64,000 nt of DNA from Tenebrio molitor (Eukaryota; Arthropoda; Insecta; Coleoptera; Tenebrionidae): positions 15,810,001 to 15,874,000 of the forward strand of contig NC_091046.1 of assembly GCF_963966145.1 (NCBI RefSeq), read 5' to 3'. The notes beneath the pieces were generated by a model. It did no database searches, was not told the DNA's origin, and saw nothing but the letters and a program-made list of their open reading frames with translations. Positions 13,827 through 24,182 of the stretch are shown here, piece by piece (positions within the stretch are counted from its first letter, which is position 1; the number at the start of each line of letters is the position of its first letter). The position numbers were made by a program, and so were the translations under genes.

Positions 13827-14085
13827 TTGGTTACCAGTGGGGGCTAGTGCAGGGAGGGCCCCCCCCCAATAAAAAAGGGAAAAAAACGGGAGAAACAAAT
13901 ATTCATTTTTTGAAATAAATTTATTATTTGTATATTGTATACCGATGTTCCTGTGTATTTGCACTCACCTCAAAATTTGATTGAACGAATTTGAGCGGAT
14001 GCGCTCACCTTATACATTTAATTCTTGTGTACGGGCGAGCTCAGTGGAAACCCTGTCTGCCTTGCCATTTCTATACAATAGCTGA

Positions 14086-14660
14086 CTTCCATATCCCCAC
14101 CACAGTTCTCAGCTATTAGGATAAACAAACCGGTAAGGTTATGTTGCAAACCTGTGTTCTAAAGTTTTGAAGTTTCTATCGGGCTTCGGGGCTTCGCTGA
14201 ATAAAAAGTAAGTGTATTCGAAAAAATTGTAATGTCAAAAAGTGTAATTAGTGTGTGTACACCAGAGATATGGAGTTGTGCACTTGTCAACTAAAAATTT
14301 GTTCTCATGTGTAGTGCCTTCGTTTTGTGGCGTTGTTGGCACAGCCAACAACGCTATGCGAAACCATGATAAAAGTTACCATAAAATACCTTCAGAAAGG
14401 GATGAGAGAGGCCGTATTCAAAAACAAAGATCGTAACGACGACAAGCTTGGATTCAAGAATTACATCGAAAAGGACTTGACAAATGTCAAGTTAAAGTAT
14501 CTTAAAATTTGTTCTGATCATTTTATAACTGTAAGTCCAGAAATCTCGTCTGTTATCAGGCCGGTATTGTTCAGAACACAGGTTTCACGTTTACAACATA
14601 ACCTTGCCGGTTTGTTTATCCTAATAGCTGACAAAAGGGGTGGGGATATGGAACTGATCT
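14086..14660. mobile_element. Inverted-repeat element carrying a THAP domain
   Basis: Arms at about 14086-14165 and 14570-14660 mirror each other over some 80 bases (shared blocks CCATATCCCCACC, AGCTATTAGGATAAACAAAC, CCGG-AAGGTTATGTTG-AAAC). Between them lies a decayed THAP domain. Inverted repeats plus THAP fit a P-element-like transposon, but no clear 8-bp duplication was found at its edges. The arms could also be subterminal repeats of the enclosing hAT-type element. Confidence 0.6.
14300..14535 (+). pseudogene. Broken THAP zinc-finger domain
   Basis: One frame reads VPSFCGVVGTANNAMRNHDK followed by SYHKIPSE. A shifted frame then continues with a QAWIQELHRK-like stretch, and the frame to 14665 gives DLTNVKLKYLKICSDHF. 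This follows the THAP order: Cys-x4-Cys, a SFH-P-like core, a Trp-Ile helix, and Cys-x2-His in CSDHF. The second zinc cysteine reads threonine (GVVGTANN) and at least two frameshifts break it. THAP domains bind DNA in P-type transposases and in proteins derived from them. Confidence 0.6.
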
Positions 14661-16479
14661 ATTAAAACACAACCGCTAATGTGTTATTTAATATGTGCCA
14701 ACAATGCACATTCGGGCAAGAAGCTGGTCGGTCCGATCCAATTAAAAAAGATTTAATGAACGAAAACAACTCGAACTTCCACGACACTTGTCGAATCACT
14801 CTTAACGGTCGATTCATATGATTTTATCCGTTACTTTTGCTGCATTTGCATTTACAATAATTTCCTGATAATTGTACTTTAATTTAGAGTGCACGTGTGC
14901 TGATATAAAAGAGACAGTCCTCTGCCTCTGCTCGGCCTATAATAATCTATATATATATAAAACAAAGTCGGGTTAGTTACGCTATTTATAAATGAAGAAC
15001 GGCTGGACAGATTTTTATGATCTTTATATTGTTGAATTTGTCTCCGCCCCGATTAGCAGAATAACTATTAAAACATCGAATAACTAACGAAAAAAAAATT
15101 ATGAAGAAAATTCATTTTGAAAGGTTATGTCATCCGTCACAATCTGTCATTGTGCGCGCATCGCAGTGGCGACTTGTACCCTCTTGGTGTGGGTAGGCGG
15201 CAATACATAAATTTGAAAATTGCAGTCGGCGAATGAAACATTAAAAAAACGTCACTAATAGCGCAAAAGATCGACCAAACCTTCAGGAATTCGATAAACA
15301 AAAAAACAATTATTTATTTGCAATGGTTCAGGAGATATATTTTTTTAATGAAGCCATGTAACCCTGCTTTTTAGAGAAGAAGATGACGTGGGTCAAAAAC
15401 GATGACAGATAAGTGTTAACAAAAGGACGTTCTAAACTCAAAATTTAACGTAGAATCCAAATTTATAATTAAAATGGGGCCTTTCTATTTAAAAAAACAA
15501 AGATGACGTCGATTTCCGGTATTTCCGGAAGTGTCGCCATTTTGAAAATATTTTATTTGAGCTTGGAGCAGTCGATTATAGTCGGCCACCAATTTTTATA
15601 TTAATACGATTTTGGGAAATCAGAAAGTTTCTAACGAACGGGCTATGTACATAATTTGACACCAGTAGATATTAATTAATGTTTTTGGTCACAAAAATTA
15701 TATGTTTACAAAACTACTATTCAGTAACTTATAATAATACTAATAGTTAGAAGTTACAAGTTTGCTTATTAATGAAAAGTAAGTTGATTTTATTTCTTTC
15801 CTTGATTAATTTGTCACGAGGTTTATACAAGTTAACAATACCAAGTTACCTCCTTTTTGTAAATGTCTATCCTTTATAAATGAAAATGTACTTATTATAA
15901 CATCTGTAAAATCATCTGAATTTTGTAGAAAATGAAGCAACAACTCATGCGCCCCAGACTAGGTAGAAAACGAATCGGTGGGAAAGCCGCAAAGGCAACC
16001 GATCCAGTTGCCTTCTAAACGCTATATTGACATATTTTGCCCTCACGTCAATTTCACTCTGACACAGTGTAAAGAGAAAAGAGAGAGAGAGAGTAATCTC
16101 TCACGTTCGCAAAATTCAGATGAAATTTAGCTTAGGCGTGCAGTCGCCTGCCCTCGCTTACGATAGCGTAGCAGTCGTAGCACACATGATTCAAGCCAAA
16201 GTATTGGTAGACAGTGCAAAGTTATTGGCGGAGATTCATTGCGCGCTGCTAATGGATAAAACATTCGATAATGTAGACAAACAAAAATTAAAAATTACAT
16301 TTCAGAGTTATTAAATTATATTTATTAATAAATTTTAACTTGAATAAATTTATATCTTTGGCAAAGTCTGGGTAGGCGGTGCCTACCTTGCCTACCCTGA
16401 CGAGCCATCGACAATTTGAACTTAATTGAGATTTAACGTCAGCTGAGATCAATGGTGTTCAACACCTACTTCTGCATTG

Positions 16480-16870
16480 TACAGGGTGCGACAACAAAAC
16501 TTCCTTTTTTGAAATGCGCGCTATTCAGTCTGTAGGGGTCGTAATGGGACGGGAGTGGTCTCATTCGGAAGCCGTGGTTTTCAAGATTTGTTCCCTATCC
16601 CTGTCAGCTGCCACCATGCGTTGGAAGAGTGGAAAGCCTGCGTTTGCCGTCGAGGTCTACTTTTCAAACTGATTTTCTGTGATCGCAACCCTTCCGAAAT
16701 TGCTTCAATGTTGGGTCGTGTCCCGAACCAGAAATCAATTGTTACATGGGTCACTACGTTCAGACCATGATTTCAGACAAACCGGGAGTGCGACAAGACG
16801 AAGAACTGGAGTCTCACCTTAATAAGGGGCAATTTGTAGTAGAGAGCCCGCTCGCCGGATTTGTCCCCTT
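16480..16870 (+). pseudogene. N-terminal fragment of a Tc1/mariner-like transposase
   Basis: The stretch begins ACAGGGTGCGACAACAAAAC, which looks like a Tc-type transposon end. It then reads NPSEIASMLGRVPNQKSIV followed by TWVTTFRP, and in the next frame a KPGVRQDE-like piece. The 'VP-KSIVTWV-TFR' run resembles the helix-turn-helix DNA-binding part of arthropod transposases. Frame breaks and the lack of a catalytic part make it a relic. Confidence 0.5.
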
Positions 16871-17342
16871 GCAATTTTGTTTGTGTTTTTTTTTTAATCT
16901 CGCGTTTATATCAACCATCAAAGTCATGGCTAACGCTAGAAATGGGCGTATTCACTTATTCAGTGTATCGCACCTGTATCTAACTAATTATGCATTTAAG
17001 TACGTCAACTGTCTGTAATTATTTAAATGCTACCCCAAGTAATGCTACGTCGCGGGGGAAGCTGTTTTAGGGTTGGGTTGAACATTTATTGCTGTGCGGC
17101 ATACTTAACCTCGAAACTATCAAACAAAAACAAATGAACAGTGCGTCCAAACTATCAAACCAACAAACCAGTGGAACAAAATATTCATCTACAAAATGTT
17201 TCCAACAAACAGCATATGCTTAGTAATTCTCTTTCCAATTTTTAATTTAATTTTCCATATTTTCTTCCCGTCAGATCCCAACCAAATTCATTAAAATATG
17301 CAATCCGTTTATGGTGATTGTTAATTCCGGATTATTTTTATA

Positions 17343-17508
17343 CAGTGAATTTTTTTATCAATGAATCATAGAGATTTACATGGTATAAAGTATAAACTTT
17401 ATTTCGCGTCAATGGTGTTTATATTGCTAATTTCAAAATTATTTTTCGGACATGAAATAAAGTTTACACCATGTCAATCCCTATGGTTCATTGATAAAAA
17501 ATTCACTG
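17343..17508. mobile_element. MITE of ~166 bp inside the Helitron
   Basis: Arms CAGTGAATTTTTTTATCAAT and, mirrored, ATTGATAAAAAATTCACTG; the pairing extends over a further ~25 bases (GAATCATAG-GAT-TACATGGT). The interior repeats an AAACTTTATTTC motif in opposite orientations. TA lies at the left edge. Confidence 0.75.
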
Positions 17509-17907
17509 CATAGTTAGTTACAACTCGAGACACAGCACTTTGCTCTACTACTCATTATACTCTCACTTCTTGCAAATGAATTTACCGAAAAAACTTATTT
17601 TTTCACTACTCATCAATGAATTGTCGTAAATTCATGGGAGTTAATTAAGGTACTATATCGTTAATCACATTTGCACATCACGTGACGTGAATATCAATAA
17701 TCTCCGTCAGAGGGCGTAGTGCTTAGCATTAAATTTGTGTATGCATTAAATTTCAATTAATTCACTTTGATTATTCATTTTATCTTAATAAAAAAACTTC
17801 ATTCAATTCAGCTAATAAGTTAACACAACATTTATTGACTCTGAGGCGGTACGAAGTTCGCCGGGTCAGCTAGTAATTATAATAAAATAGACACTGTGAT
17901 TTCGTTA

Positions 17908-18402
17908 TTAGTGTAAAGTGTAAGTAAGGGTAGCAACAACACCAATGAATTCGGTTGTATCCATTAAAAATCTAAAATCTGCCGGGCTTAGACTTTGTTT
18001 TGAAGATCGTGTAGACATTAAACCGTTGGGGCCCCCCTCGTCCGAAATTGCAAATTCGAAAACAGCATTCTGTTTAAAGGTGAAACCATATCTTGAAATT
18101 TTAATTCTGATAAACAGGTATGTACAAACATGCAGAATGGTTGTGTGGTTGTCATATGAGTAATTCTCAATTTTGTTTCCTGTGTTTATTAATGGGGTCC
18201 AGTGATTTAGACCCAGCATGGGTACAGACCGGCGCGCCGTAACATTTAACTGAAAAAATAAAAAAACACTGTCAGTCATAAACATCTCTGTTGTTCGAAT
18301 GAATTTGCTACTTTGGGTCACGTTACTCACGTTGATGTTCGAAATCAACTCAGTGGTGCTTATCGTCTTCAGGTGCAAAAGCAGATTGAACAAGTTAAAC
18401 AA
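17908..18402 (-). CDS. Unrecognised minus-strand frame inside the hAT-type element
   Basis: A 164-codon frame ends at 17908. Within it a good donor (AAC|GTGAGT, near 18330) and an acceptor after a long pyrimidine run (TTTTTTTATTTTTTCAG, near 18250) are in the same phase. A shorter spliced product is therefore possible: an exon ending ...TTELISNIN joined to LNVTARRSVPMLGLNHW. The last 55 residues look protein-like, but I recognise no domain. Its position between the Helitron and the hAT terminus suggests a captured or transposon-derived exon. Chance is possible. Confidence 0.3.
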   Translation of the reverse strand: MFNLFNLLLHLKTISTTELISNINVSNVTQSSKFIRTTEMFMTDSVFLFFQLNVTARRSVPMLGLNHWTPLINTGNKIENYSYDNHTTILHVCTYLFIRIKISRYGFTFKQNAVFEFAISDEGGPNGLMSTRSSKQSLSPADFRFLMDTTEFIGVVATLTYTLH

Positions 18403-18569
18403 AACATATATTTAGGAGAATTAATAGGTTGAATAAAATTCTGTGAGGCTTTTGATTTAGCATTGAAGGAGAAAACAGACAGTAATAATCCATCTCTTGG
18501 ATGGTGAGGAAATGTGTGTGTGCCCTCCCTTCTGATTTGGTCACGAGCCGCCACTGTTGGTTACCTACA

Positions 18570-19770
18570 AGTTTAATAACTTTTCTAAATAGTGATGGTT
18601 TAAAGAAGAGTGCCGACTTACAATATATACAGCTGAACACTAGGTACCTACTTAGGGCCCGATTTGACAACAAGTGCGACCGTCGCAAGTCAACTTGAAA
18701 TCGGCCTCCTAGAACAGAATCAACCGGAATAAAATAATTATGTTATGTTCATTAAGAAATTATACGTCAAACGTTTTAAGAAGTAACAATGTAAACGTAA
18801 ATCGGAGCAATATTTATCTGAAATTAGCGTTCCTACAATAGCCACGACAAATATTTACTAAAATTACCTAATTACTTATTGCTAGTTACCGAAACGGGGA
18901 TCCAGTAAGGTAATTTCTCCAGGAGTAGTTGGAAGACAACAGTTTTTTTTTATTTATTATTTAGTAATCCATTTTCACGAATATTTTGAAAATTACAAAG
19001 ATATCGTTTCTTAAAAAACTCAGCACCAAAAACAAATTTATTTATATTAATGCTATTTCCATTTGAGATCCAAGAAAGTAGGTACATAAACTACATATTC
19101 GTATTAAGTTAGGTATTGTAATTAATTAATTAATTATACTGGTAAATCGATAAACAGACAAAAAGTTGCAGGCCCAAAAGATGCTGTGCGACAGATTGGA
19201 CTCTAAAATGGTAATTCAAAAACGCCCTCCGAAAAAAATATGTTAATCAAATATCCGTATGATTACATATATTAAATTATATTACTATTATTTAGAGAGG
19301 CGATCGTAATTATCAACTATCACTTCTAGTCACAATCGTAATGTACTTTCGAATTGGGTTCTATCACTATAGTAGTTACTGTCAACCTGTGTTACGATCT
19401 AAATAAAATCTTTCTAACTGTAAACAAGTTCAGTCTCTATTTAGAAAGTTTTCTGGTATAGGAAAAGTGAGGGTGAGTTGTTAAACTGTACATTTTGTAT
19501 GTTAAAAAATCAATTACTCGTTTAAAGTAAAAAACTTATGTAGAAGTATTGAGAAAGATTTATCCGAACTTATAACTCCGTCTGAGAATTTTTTAATAAA
19601 TAGTTCCCAGAACAACATTACTAATTTCAATTCTTGTTAAATTCCTTAAAAGTCTATTGAATAAATATCGAAAAAGGGCACAGAAAAATATTCTTAAAGC
19701 ATAGTCCATAGAACGACATCCACTCTAACAAAAGGTTAGCTTTGTTGATTACTATCGGGTGTTTTTGTAA
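18570..19770. other. AT-rich stretch, nothing recognised
   Basis: No coding, repeat or structural signal could be supported apart from short A/T runs. Confidence 0.45.
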
Positions 19771-19772
19771 AG

Positions 19773-19892
19773 TTCACCTCAAAGTAGGCGTTGAAGAGCC
19801 GATTGTGAACTACGGATCAGCTGTTTAAATCTTACGTTTTTACACGAGTGGTGCGTTCACAATCGACTCTTCAACGCCTACTTTGAGGTGAA
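19773..19892. repeat. 120-bp hairpin element with 38-bp arms
   Basis: TTCACCTCAAAGTAGGCGTT at the left is mirrored by AACGCCTACTTTGAGGTGAA at the right. Pairing continues through GAAGAG-CGATTGTGAAC to 38 bases with one mismatch. The loop is about 44 bases. No coding content. It belongs with the other short palindromic elements of this window by shape, not by sequence. Confidence 0.8.
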
Positions 19893-19970
19893 ATTAAAAA
19901 AAAACACAAGCTCTCCCTCACTTGTTCCTTGATATGTAACAAAACTTGCGAGAGGCAATTTTACGAAGAG

Positions 19971-19998
19971 ATTGGTAGCTATAACTATAGCTACCAAT
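19971..19998. repeat. 28-bp palindrome
   Basis: ATTGGTAGCTATA and TATAGCTACCAAT are exact reverse complements of 13 bases with a 2-base centre. It lies 79 bases after the preceding hairpin element. It could be a small cruciform or a protein-binding site; no function can be read from it. Confidence 0.6.
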
Positions 19999-20799
19999 GA
20001 TATGGAAGCATATTTAATTCTTCATCGTTACGATTTAACTAACATACAATGAATATTTTACTTCTGAAGGAATGAGAAATTCACCAACACTTAAGGCCTT
20101 TCATCATGAATGTCGTTAGACTAAAAAATGCAAAAATTGTCCATCAAGAAAGCTTGCTTCTCGCAAGCTGGTATTAAAGAAGGGATATCAAGGAATAAGC
20201 GATCGTTGTTGACTCTGAGTAGTACAGACACTTTAGATCACCAGGAAAAGTATATTTGTATCAGATTGTATCAATTGTTTCAGCTTATGACTGTAAAGCA
20301 CTGGTTCTCAATTTTAACAAGTGATAAATTTAAAAACAATTTAAACAAGAAAGCGTAATATTTTGCCTAAAGTTCTTATCCATAAGTTCAGTACTCAGTA
20401 GGTATAAGTAAAGGCTGTTGATAAATTTCTTGCCCACATCTTCTCTTGAACATATATCGAACGATCAAATTAATTTGTAATGCAGTTATCCATGAATCCG
20501 AAATCGTATGTCCTAGGTCGGTACCTGAACTCCATGCTCCAATAAACATAGCGTGAAACATAGGTTAGGTGTTAGCAGATCCTTTTAACCTCTCAAGAAA
20601 TCGTACCTATCAAAACCTATATAATACCTGAAGATATTAGAAAAACGAAGTACGATCCCAACATCTGTAACGTACTTACATAACGGCTCTACTACTTCTA
20701 CATCGATCAGAAAAGTTGGGTACATTACACTTATCTTCGTCCGCTTTAGAGAAATTTTTGTGGTCAAAAATTGAATGAGAAGACTGTCCGCGTTCCGTT

Positions 20800-20918
20800 C
20801 TTGGGAGAGTCCGGTTTGTAGAAGAATTTAATGTGAAAAAAGCTAATGGGACGACCCCGGGAAATCAGAATTTGTCCGCTAGTCAGAAGTGTCCGTTAAG
20901 GGAAGTTTCACTGTACCT
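20800..20918 (-). mobile_element. Possible pogo/Tigger-like transposon end
   Basis: Read on the minus strand, the end starts TACAGTGAAACTTCCCTTAA and continues CGGACACTTCTGAC, with several GTCCG blocks. This resembles pogo-type termini (CAGT-GAACC... with repeated CGGACA). No opposite end and no transposase are visible, so it is a fragment at most. Confidence 0.35.
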
Positions 20919-21603
20919 ACGTAGAAATTCAATAACTAGTGGTAAATAGGGCAGCGGTTATGCAAAGAAACAAATTAATGTAGGTGTAATGCGCCCCATA
21001 CACGCTCCGGAAATCCTCAGAGGCAAAACTGTGCAGTCCCTGCCTTGCGTATTTCCGGAGCGTGTGTGGTAGAAAACTGCGCGGACTTGACGAACTGTTC
21101 AGGCGGCCGGATGAGACTAAAAAACGATTCAGAATAACTGTGCAATGTGCAGTCCCAAACTATCAAGTCGATCTGAGTGTGTATGGTGTTGCGTCAGTTC
21201 AGTTTGGTTAAAGCCGCCGTTCGGACCACATGAGCCGGGAGTTTCTGGAAGAGTTTATCAAGATTTATCACGATGGAGTGAAAAAGGAAACTGCCTATAC
21301 GCAAGCAATAAAACACTCGTCGACATTTTCGGGAATTCCTGTTAAAATCAGTGAATTTCAAATTAAGAGAAACACCAAATTAATGTTCACTGGATTACTG
21401 GAATTTTTTAGCAATCTCAAATTTTTGTCAAATGTGTGATCAAAGGGCGAGAATTGGAAATTAGAACTAAACGCTTCATCGTAGAAAATAACTAAAATTG
21501 TTTGCACTTATACAGGGTGTTTCAAAACAGCCACCAAAACTTTACACAACATGATAAATTATTGAATATTGAATAATAAATCAATCATTTTAAAAATAGT
21601 TAT

Positions 21604-21725
21604 TTATGTATTACGGGCGTAAAGTAGGCGTTTTTGGCCCGCGGAGTGAGATTAGGGCCCGAAGCGAAGCCAAGGGCTCTAACGCGACAAGGGCCAAAAA
21701 CGCCCTTTAAGCCTGTCATACATAA
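21604..21725. repeat. Hairpin element with GGGCGT arms and GC-rich centre
   Basis: Imperfect palindrome: TTATGTATTACGGGCGTAAA ... CGTTTTTGGCCC, then a centre GGGCCCGAAGCGAAGCC, then GGGCCAAAAACGCCCTTTA and TACATAA. Its arms are related to those of the hairpin at 41036-41142 (GGGCGT-AA, GCG-TTTTGGCCC). The element is far richer in G and C than its flanks. Confidence 0.75.
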
Positions 21726-21960
21726 AAAAAAATCCACGAAACACTGCTATACATTCCTAAATGAAAAAAAGAAATGCCATCTGGCACCATACAATAGCAC
21801 CCGGGCTCCGTCTTGGAAGGCAGGTCGTGTATATCCACAGTAACAAAATAATGGTTCTGTTATTACATTTACAAACTTAAATAAATGAAAACCACAATTA
21901 AATCGTGAAAGTTTCAGTTCATTTGTGTAAACAACGCAGCTTAATTATCTTAAGGCTGTA

Positions 21961-22125
21961 TGACACAATGCTAAATTTTGTAGAAAATTTGTTAGAAAAT
22001 GAGAGAGGACCAATGAACGATCAGGATCTGACAAAGACAGACTATGATCCTGATCGTTCATTGGTCCTGATCGAGGGTCTCTCTCATTTTCTAACAAATT
22101 TTCTACAAAATTTAGCATCGTGTCA
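21961..22125. repeat. 165-bp near-perfect palindrome
   Basis: TGACACAATGCTAAATTTTG at the left is mirrored by CAAAATTTAGCATCGTGTCA at the right. Pairing continues through TAGAAAATTTGTTAGAAAAT and GAGAGAGGACCAATGAACGA to GATCAGGATC, with one small indel (a GATCGAGGGT stretch on the right arm) and a centre of about 20 bases. A transcript would fold into a hairpin with arms of about 70 bases. Overlapping frames on both strands are a by-product of the symmetry. Confidence 0.85.
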
Positions 22126-22454
22126 AACAAGCTTTAGAAGACGAAGAAAATGGTACCTAGCTGCTGTACACCACCCGATGTGGCAGAAGCTGCAAATTTA
22201 TGAAAAGGCATACGGCCCTAGGGCTGAAAAGTGCTATTTTACGCCCTATAACAGCGTCCTAAAATTCAATTTCACGCCCACTCGTGCAAAAAAGTAGTTT
22301 TTATATGTCTCCAGAAGATAAAGAGTTGCAAAGGCTGAAACAAAGAGATCATGTATCTAAACACTATATGTGTGTATTTTATGTTATTTTAAGATGGGAA
22401 CATGGTCATAACTGACATGTTCCATAAAAAAAACTGTTTTCCTTTTTTACATTA

Positions 22455-22700
22455 AGGGCCCCAGGGCCCCACATACTGCGTTTTTGTTCGACGGTTTTGT
22501 TCGACGAACAAGTCTGTTCGAACAAAAACGACGAACACGAGTTGCACACACACTTCAGCTTTATTTAAAGGTTTTAATGCGTGAATAAATATCAAGTTAT
22601 ATTTGTATGCAGTGGCGGCGGCATTAGCTATAAAAACATATATTTTCCATAAACACAGAAGACTTGTTCGTCGAACAAAAACGCAGTCTGTGAGGCCCTT
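22455..22700. mobile_element. MITE with internal TTCGTCGAA-type repeats
   Basis: Ends AGGGCC...CTGCGTTTTTGTTCGACG and, mirrored, CGTCGAACAAAAACGCAG...GGCCCT. Inside the left part, GTTCGACGAAC-like units recur three times, so the arms are themselves palindromic. About 246 bases, non-coding. Confidence 0.7.
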
Positions 22701-23049
22701 TACAATTGCAATGTCTAGATCGTTGCTATAATTGTACAGAATAATAAAATGGTTGCTGTGATTACTGCTGCTTATTATTATCGTATTCAGAACATCTTCT
22801 GTACAATGTTGCCACTTTTATAGTAATTTAAACCTCTGTAAAACCATACAGACGCATAAAAAAGAACGTTTGATTACGATTTCGGGTTTAATATTGATAT
22901 GGGAAATTGCTGTGCAACATTTTTTGGCGATACATTTGGAACGCGCTGCAATTATAAGTCCGTGACAGAGAGTTAATTCACGCATTCCCTAAGGCCAGAA
23001 CTGGACAGTTTTTCCTCAGAGGATTTCCAGAGCGTGTGGGATACTTTAC

Positions 23050-23339
23050 CAATAAAAAGAACTACTAAAATGTGAACCCAAAAAGTCAACCCCAAAAATA
23101 ATTACATAAAACTACACAAAATACAAATGTTACCGTTACAAAGGTTAAATGATATTATCCCAAGAAAATGCAGTAAATGAAGTGTGTATAAAATCCAGTG
23201 TTTTCTGGATTCGAAGTTTCTACAGCGCATGGTTTAGGAACTCTTATTATAATTGACAATATCTAAAGCGACCCTTTCGATTTTTCAGTTGTATGGTCTG
23301 ACTTGGTATAGGATACTTTTAGTGAACGTAACGTAAAGT
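23050..23339. other. Short stretch without recognised features
   Basis: AT-rich sequence between the inverted-repeat transposon and the candidate coding segment; nothing supported. Confidence 0.4.
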
Positions 23340-23350
23340 TCCCCATCGCT

Positions 23351-23641
23351 CTGACCCTTTGTTCACAGACGAAGAATATATCGTGCAACTTTTCAGTATT
23401 ACAAGAAGCCTCATCGAGGGAGACGTGATCGAAATGCATCCATTTGCAGAACTAATTTGTTCGGTGGTATTAGTCATATTGAATTACACAGATTAATCTA
23501 AAGAAAAGAAAAAGAAGCCTCTAAAGAAAATATAAAATGACTGTTGAAAAGAAAAAATATTCTTCTATCAATTTAATAGATGAATTAAAGGCTCCGTCCC
23601 AAAGATGGACACAATTTTATGAAAATAATCAAAGCTACTAA
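23351..23641 (+). CDS. Possible coding fragment(s), unidentified
   Basis: A plus-strand frame preceded by TTTGTTCACAG (a possible splice acceptor, exon start near 23379) reads DEEYIVQLFSITRSLIEGDV and ends ...ILNYTD with a stop near 23495. A second frame, from an ATG near 23537 to the TAA at 23639-23641, encodes MTVEKKKYSSINLIDELKAP and 14 more residues. Both look protein-like, but I recognise neither. They could be a last exon of an unseen gene, or transposon remains: inverted-repeat elements flank the segment on both sides. Confidence 0.25.
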
Positions 23642-23775
23642 GGGCCAGTTTCATAATAAACTTAAAGTCGAGTTTAGCCTTAAAGTGACTTTAATGGATT
23701 GTTGCAACAATATGTTTCTATGGTAAATGGTAAACTTTAATGTTAAAGTAACTTTAGGCTGATTTTGAAATTGGG
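23641..23775. mobile_element. Possible short MITE, AGGGCC-GTTTCA type
   Basis: Begins AGGGCCAGTTTCATAATAAA and ends with an imperfect mirror (GATTTTGAAATTGGG). The start resembles the hairpin element at 39883-40006 (AGGGCCGGTTTCACCAACG). Arms are diverged, and AAAGT(G/A)ACTTTA motifs recur inside. Confidence 0.4.
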
Positions 23776-23822
23776 GGTTAGTTTGCTATGGATAGATTAG
23801 AAAAACGGATTGATCCTGGTAA

Positions 23823-24026
23823 ACTTCGTCCAGCGAGAGATTGGGAGATTTTAAATTGTAGACTTGTAGGCCAACATCTAGGATACATTAATTAGAGCAT
23901 AATTTCAGGGCAAAACTGTTACTGCTTGAAGGATATACATATTTCAAATTTACGCCCGTTAGGTACTACATTCTCTGTGTAGAATTTAGTGACTTTTCTG
24001 TCAACCAATCTCTCGCTGGACAAACT
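23823..24026. mobile_element. GTCCAGCGAGAGATTGG MITE, copy 1
   Basis: Terminal repeats GTCCAGCGAGAGATTGG and, mirrored, CCAATCTCTCGCTGGAC, about 204 bases. The interior is shared with copies at 35660-35875 (complete) and 28361-28460 (left half only), for example GATTTTAAATTGTAGACTTG. Non-coding. It lies between two candidate exons of unknown genes. Confidence 0.85.
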
Positions 24027-24182
24027 ATAGGATACTTTGGAACTTGTATAATCATAACGTATGATAACCTTTCCAAAGATTCGTAGAGTAGTTCCCTATT
24101 TTTTTAATTGGTTGTAAGTATTATTATTTTTATTGTTTAAAAACGGTGGTTTTGAAAATTTGTGATTTCTAATATTTTTACC

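Larger units (their letters stand above)
14946..17873 (+). mobile_element. Helitron, non-autonomous, 2.93 kb
   Basis: It starts TCTATATATATA and continues into the AACGGCTGGACAGATTTTTATGA block typical of insect Helitrons. It ends with a hairpin (GGCGGTACGAAGTTCGCC) followed by GGGTCAGCTAG. The base before is A (14945) and the base after is T (17874), the expected A|T insertion site with no duplication. No Rep or helicase frame is visible. It carries a transposase fragment (16.5-16.9 kb) and a MITE (17343-17508), and a short GA microsatellite near 16080. Confidence 0.85.
13835..18556. mobile_element. hAT-type element with 8-bp target duplication, split by a Helitron
   Basis: The left end starts CAGTGGGGGCTAGTG; the right end, read inward, starts CAGTGGCGGCTCGTG. 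Both are followed by a GGGAGGGC-type subterminal block. The flanks 13827-13834 and 18557-18564 are both TTGGTTAC, an exact 8-bp duplication as expected for hAT. Removing the complete Helitron at 14946-17873 leaves about 1.8 kb. Inside is a THAP-bearing inverted-repeat element (14.1-14.7 kb) and an unassigned minus-strand frame (17908-18402). No intact hAT transposase is present, so it is non-autonomous. Confidence 0.85.
20997..23045. mobile_element. 2-kb inverted-repeat DNA transposon hosting several hairpins
   Basis: The left arm (about 20998-21050: ACACGCTCCGGAAATCCTCA then GAGGCAAAACTGT) is mirrored at 22995-23045 (ACAGTTTTTCCTCAGAGGAT then TTCCAGAGCGTGTG), about 50 bases with mismatches. 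A frame at 21230-21439 begins MSREFLEEFIKIY, which weakly resembles a MADF domain start; PIF/Harbinger transposons often pair with such proteins. No transposase remains. Hairpins at 21604-21725 and 21961-22125 and a MITE at 22455-22700 lie within. Superfamily uncertain. Confidence 0.55.

Noticed and set aside
21905..22297. 130-codon frame near 22 kb
   Set aside because: It is produced by the symmetry of the large palindrome; a matching frame exists on the other strand.
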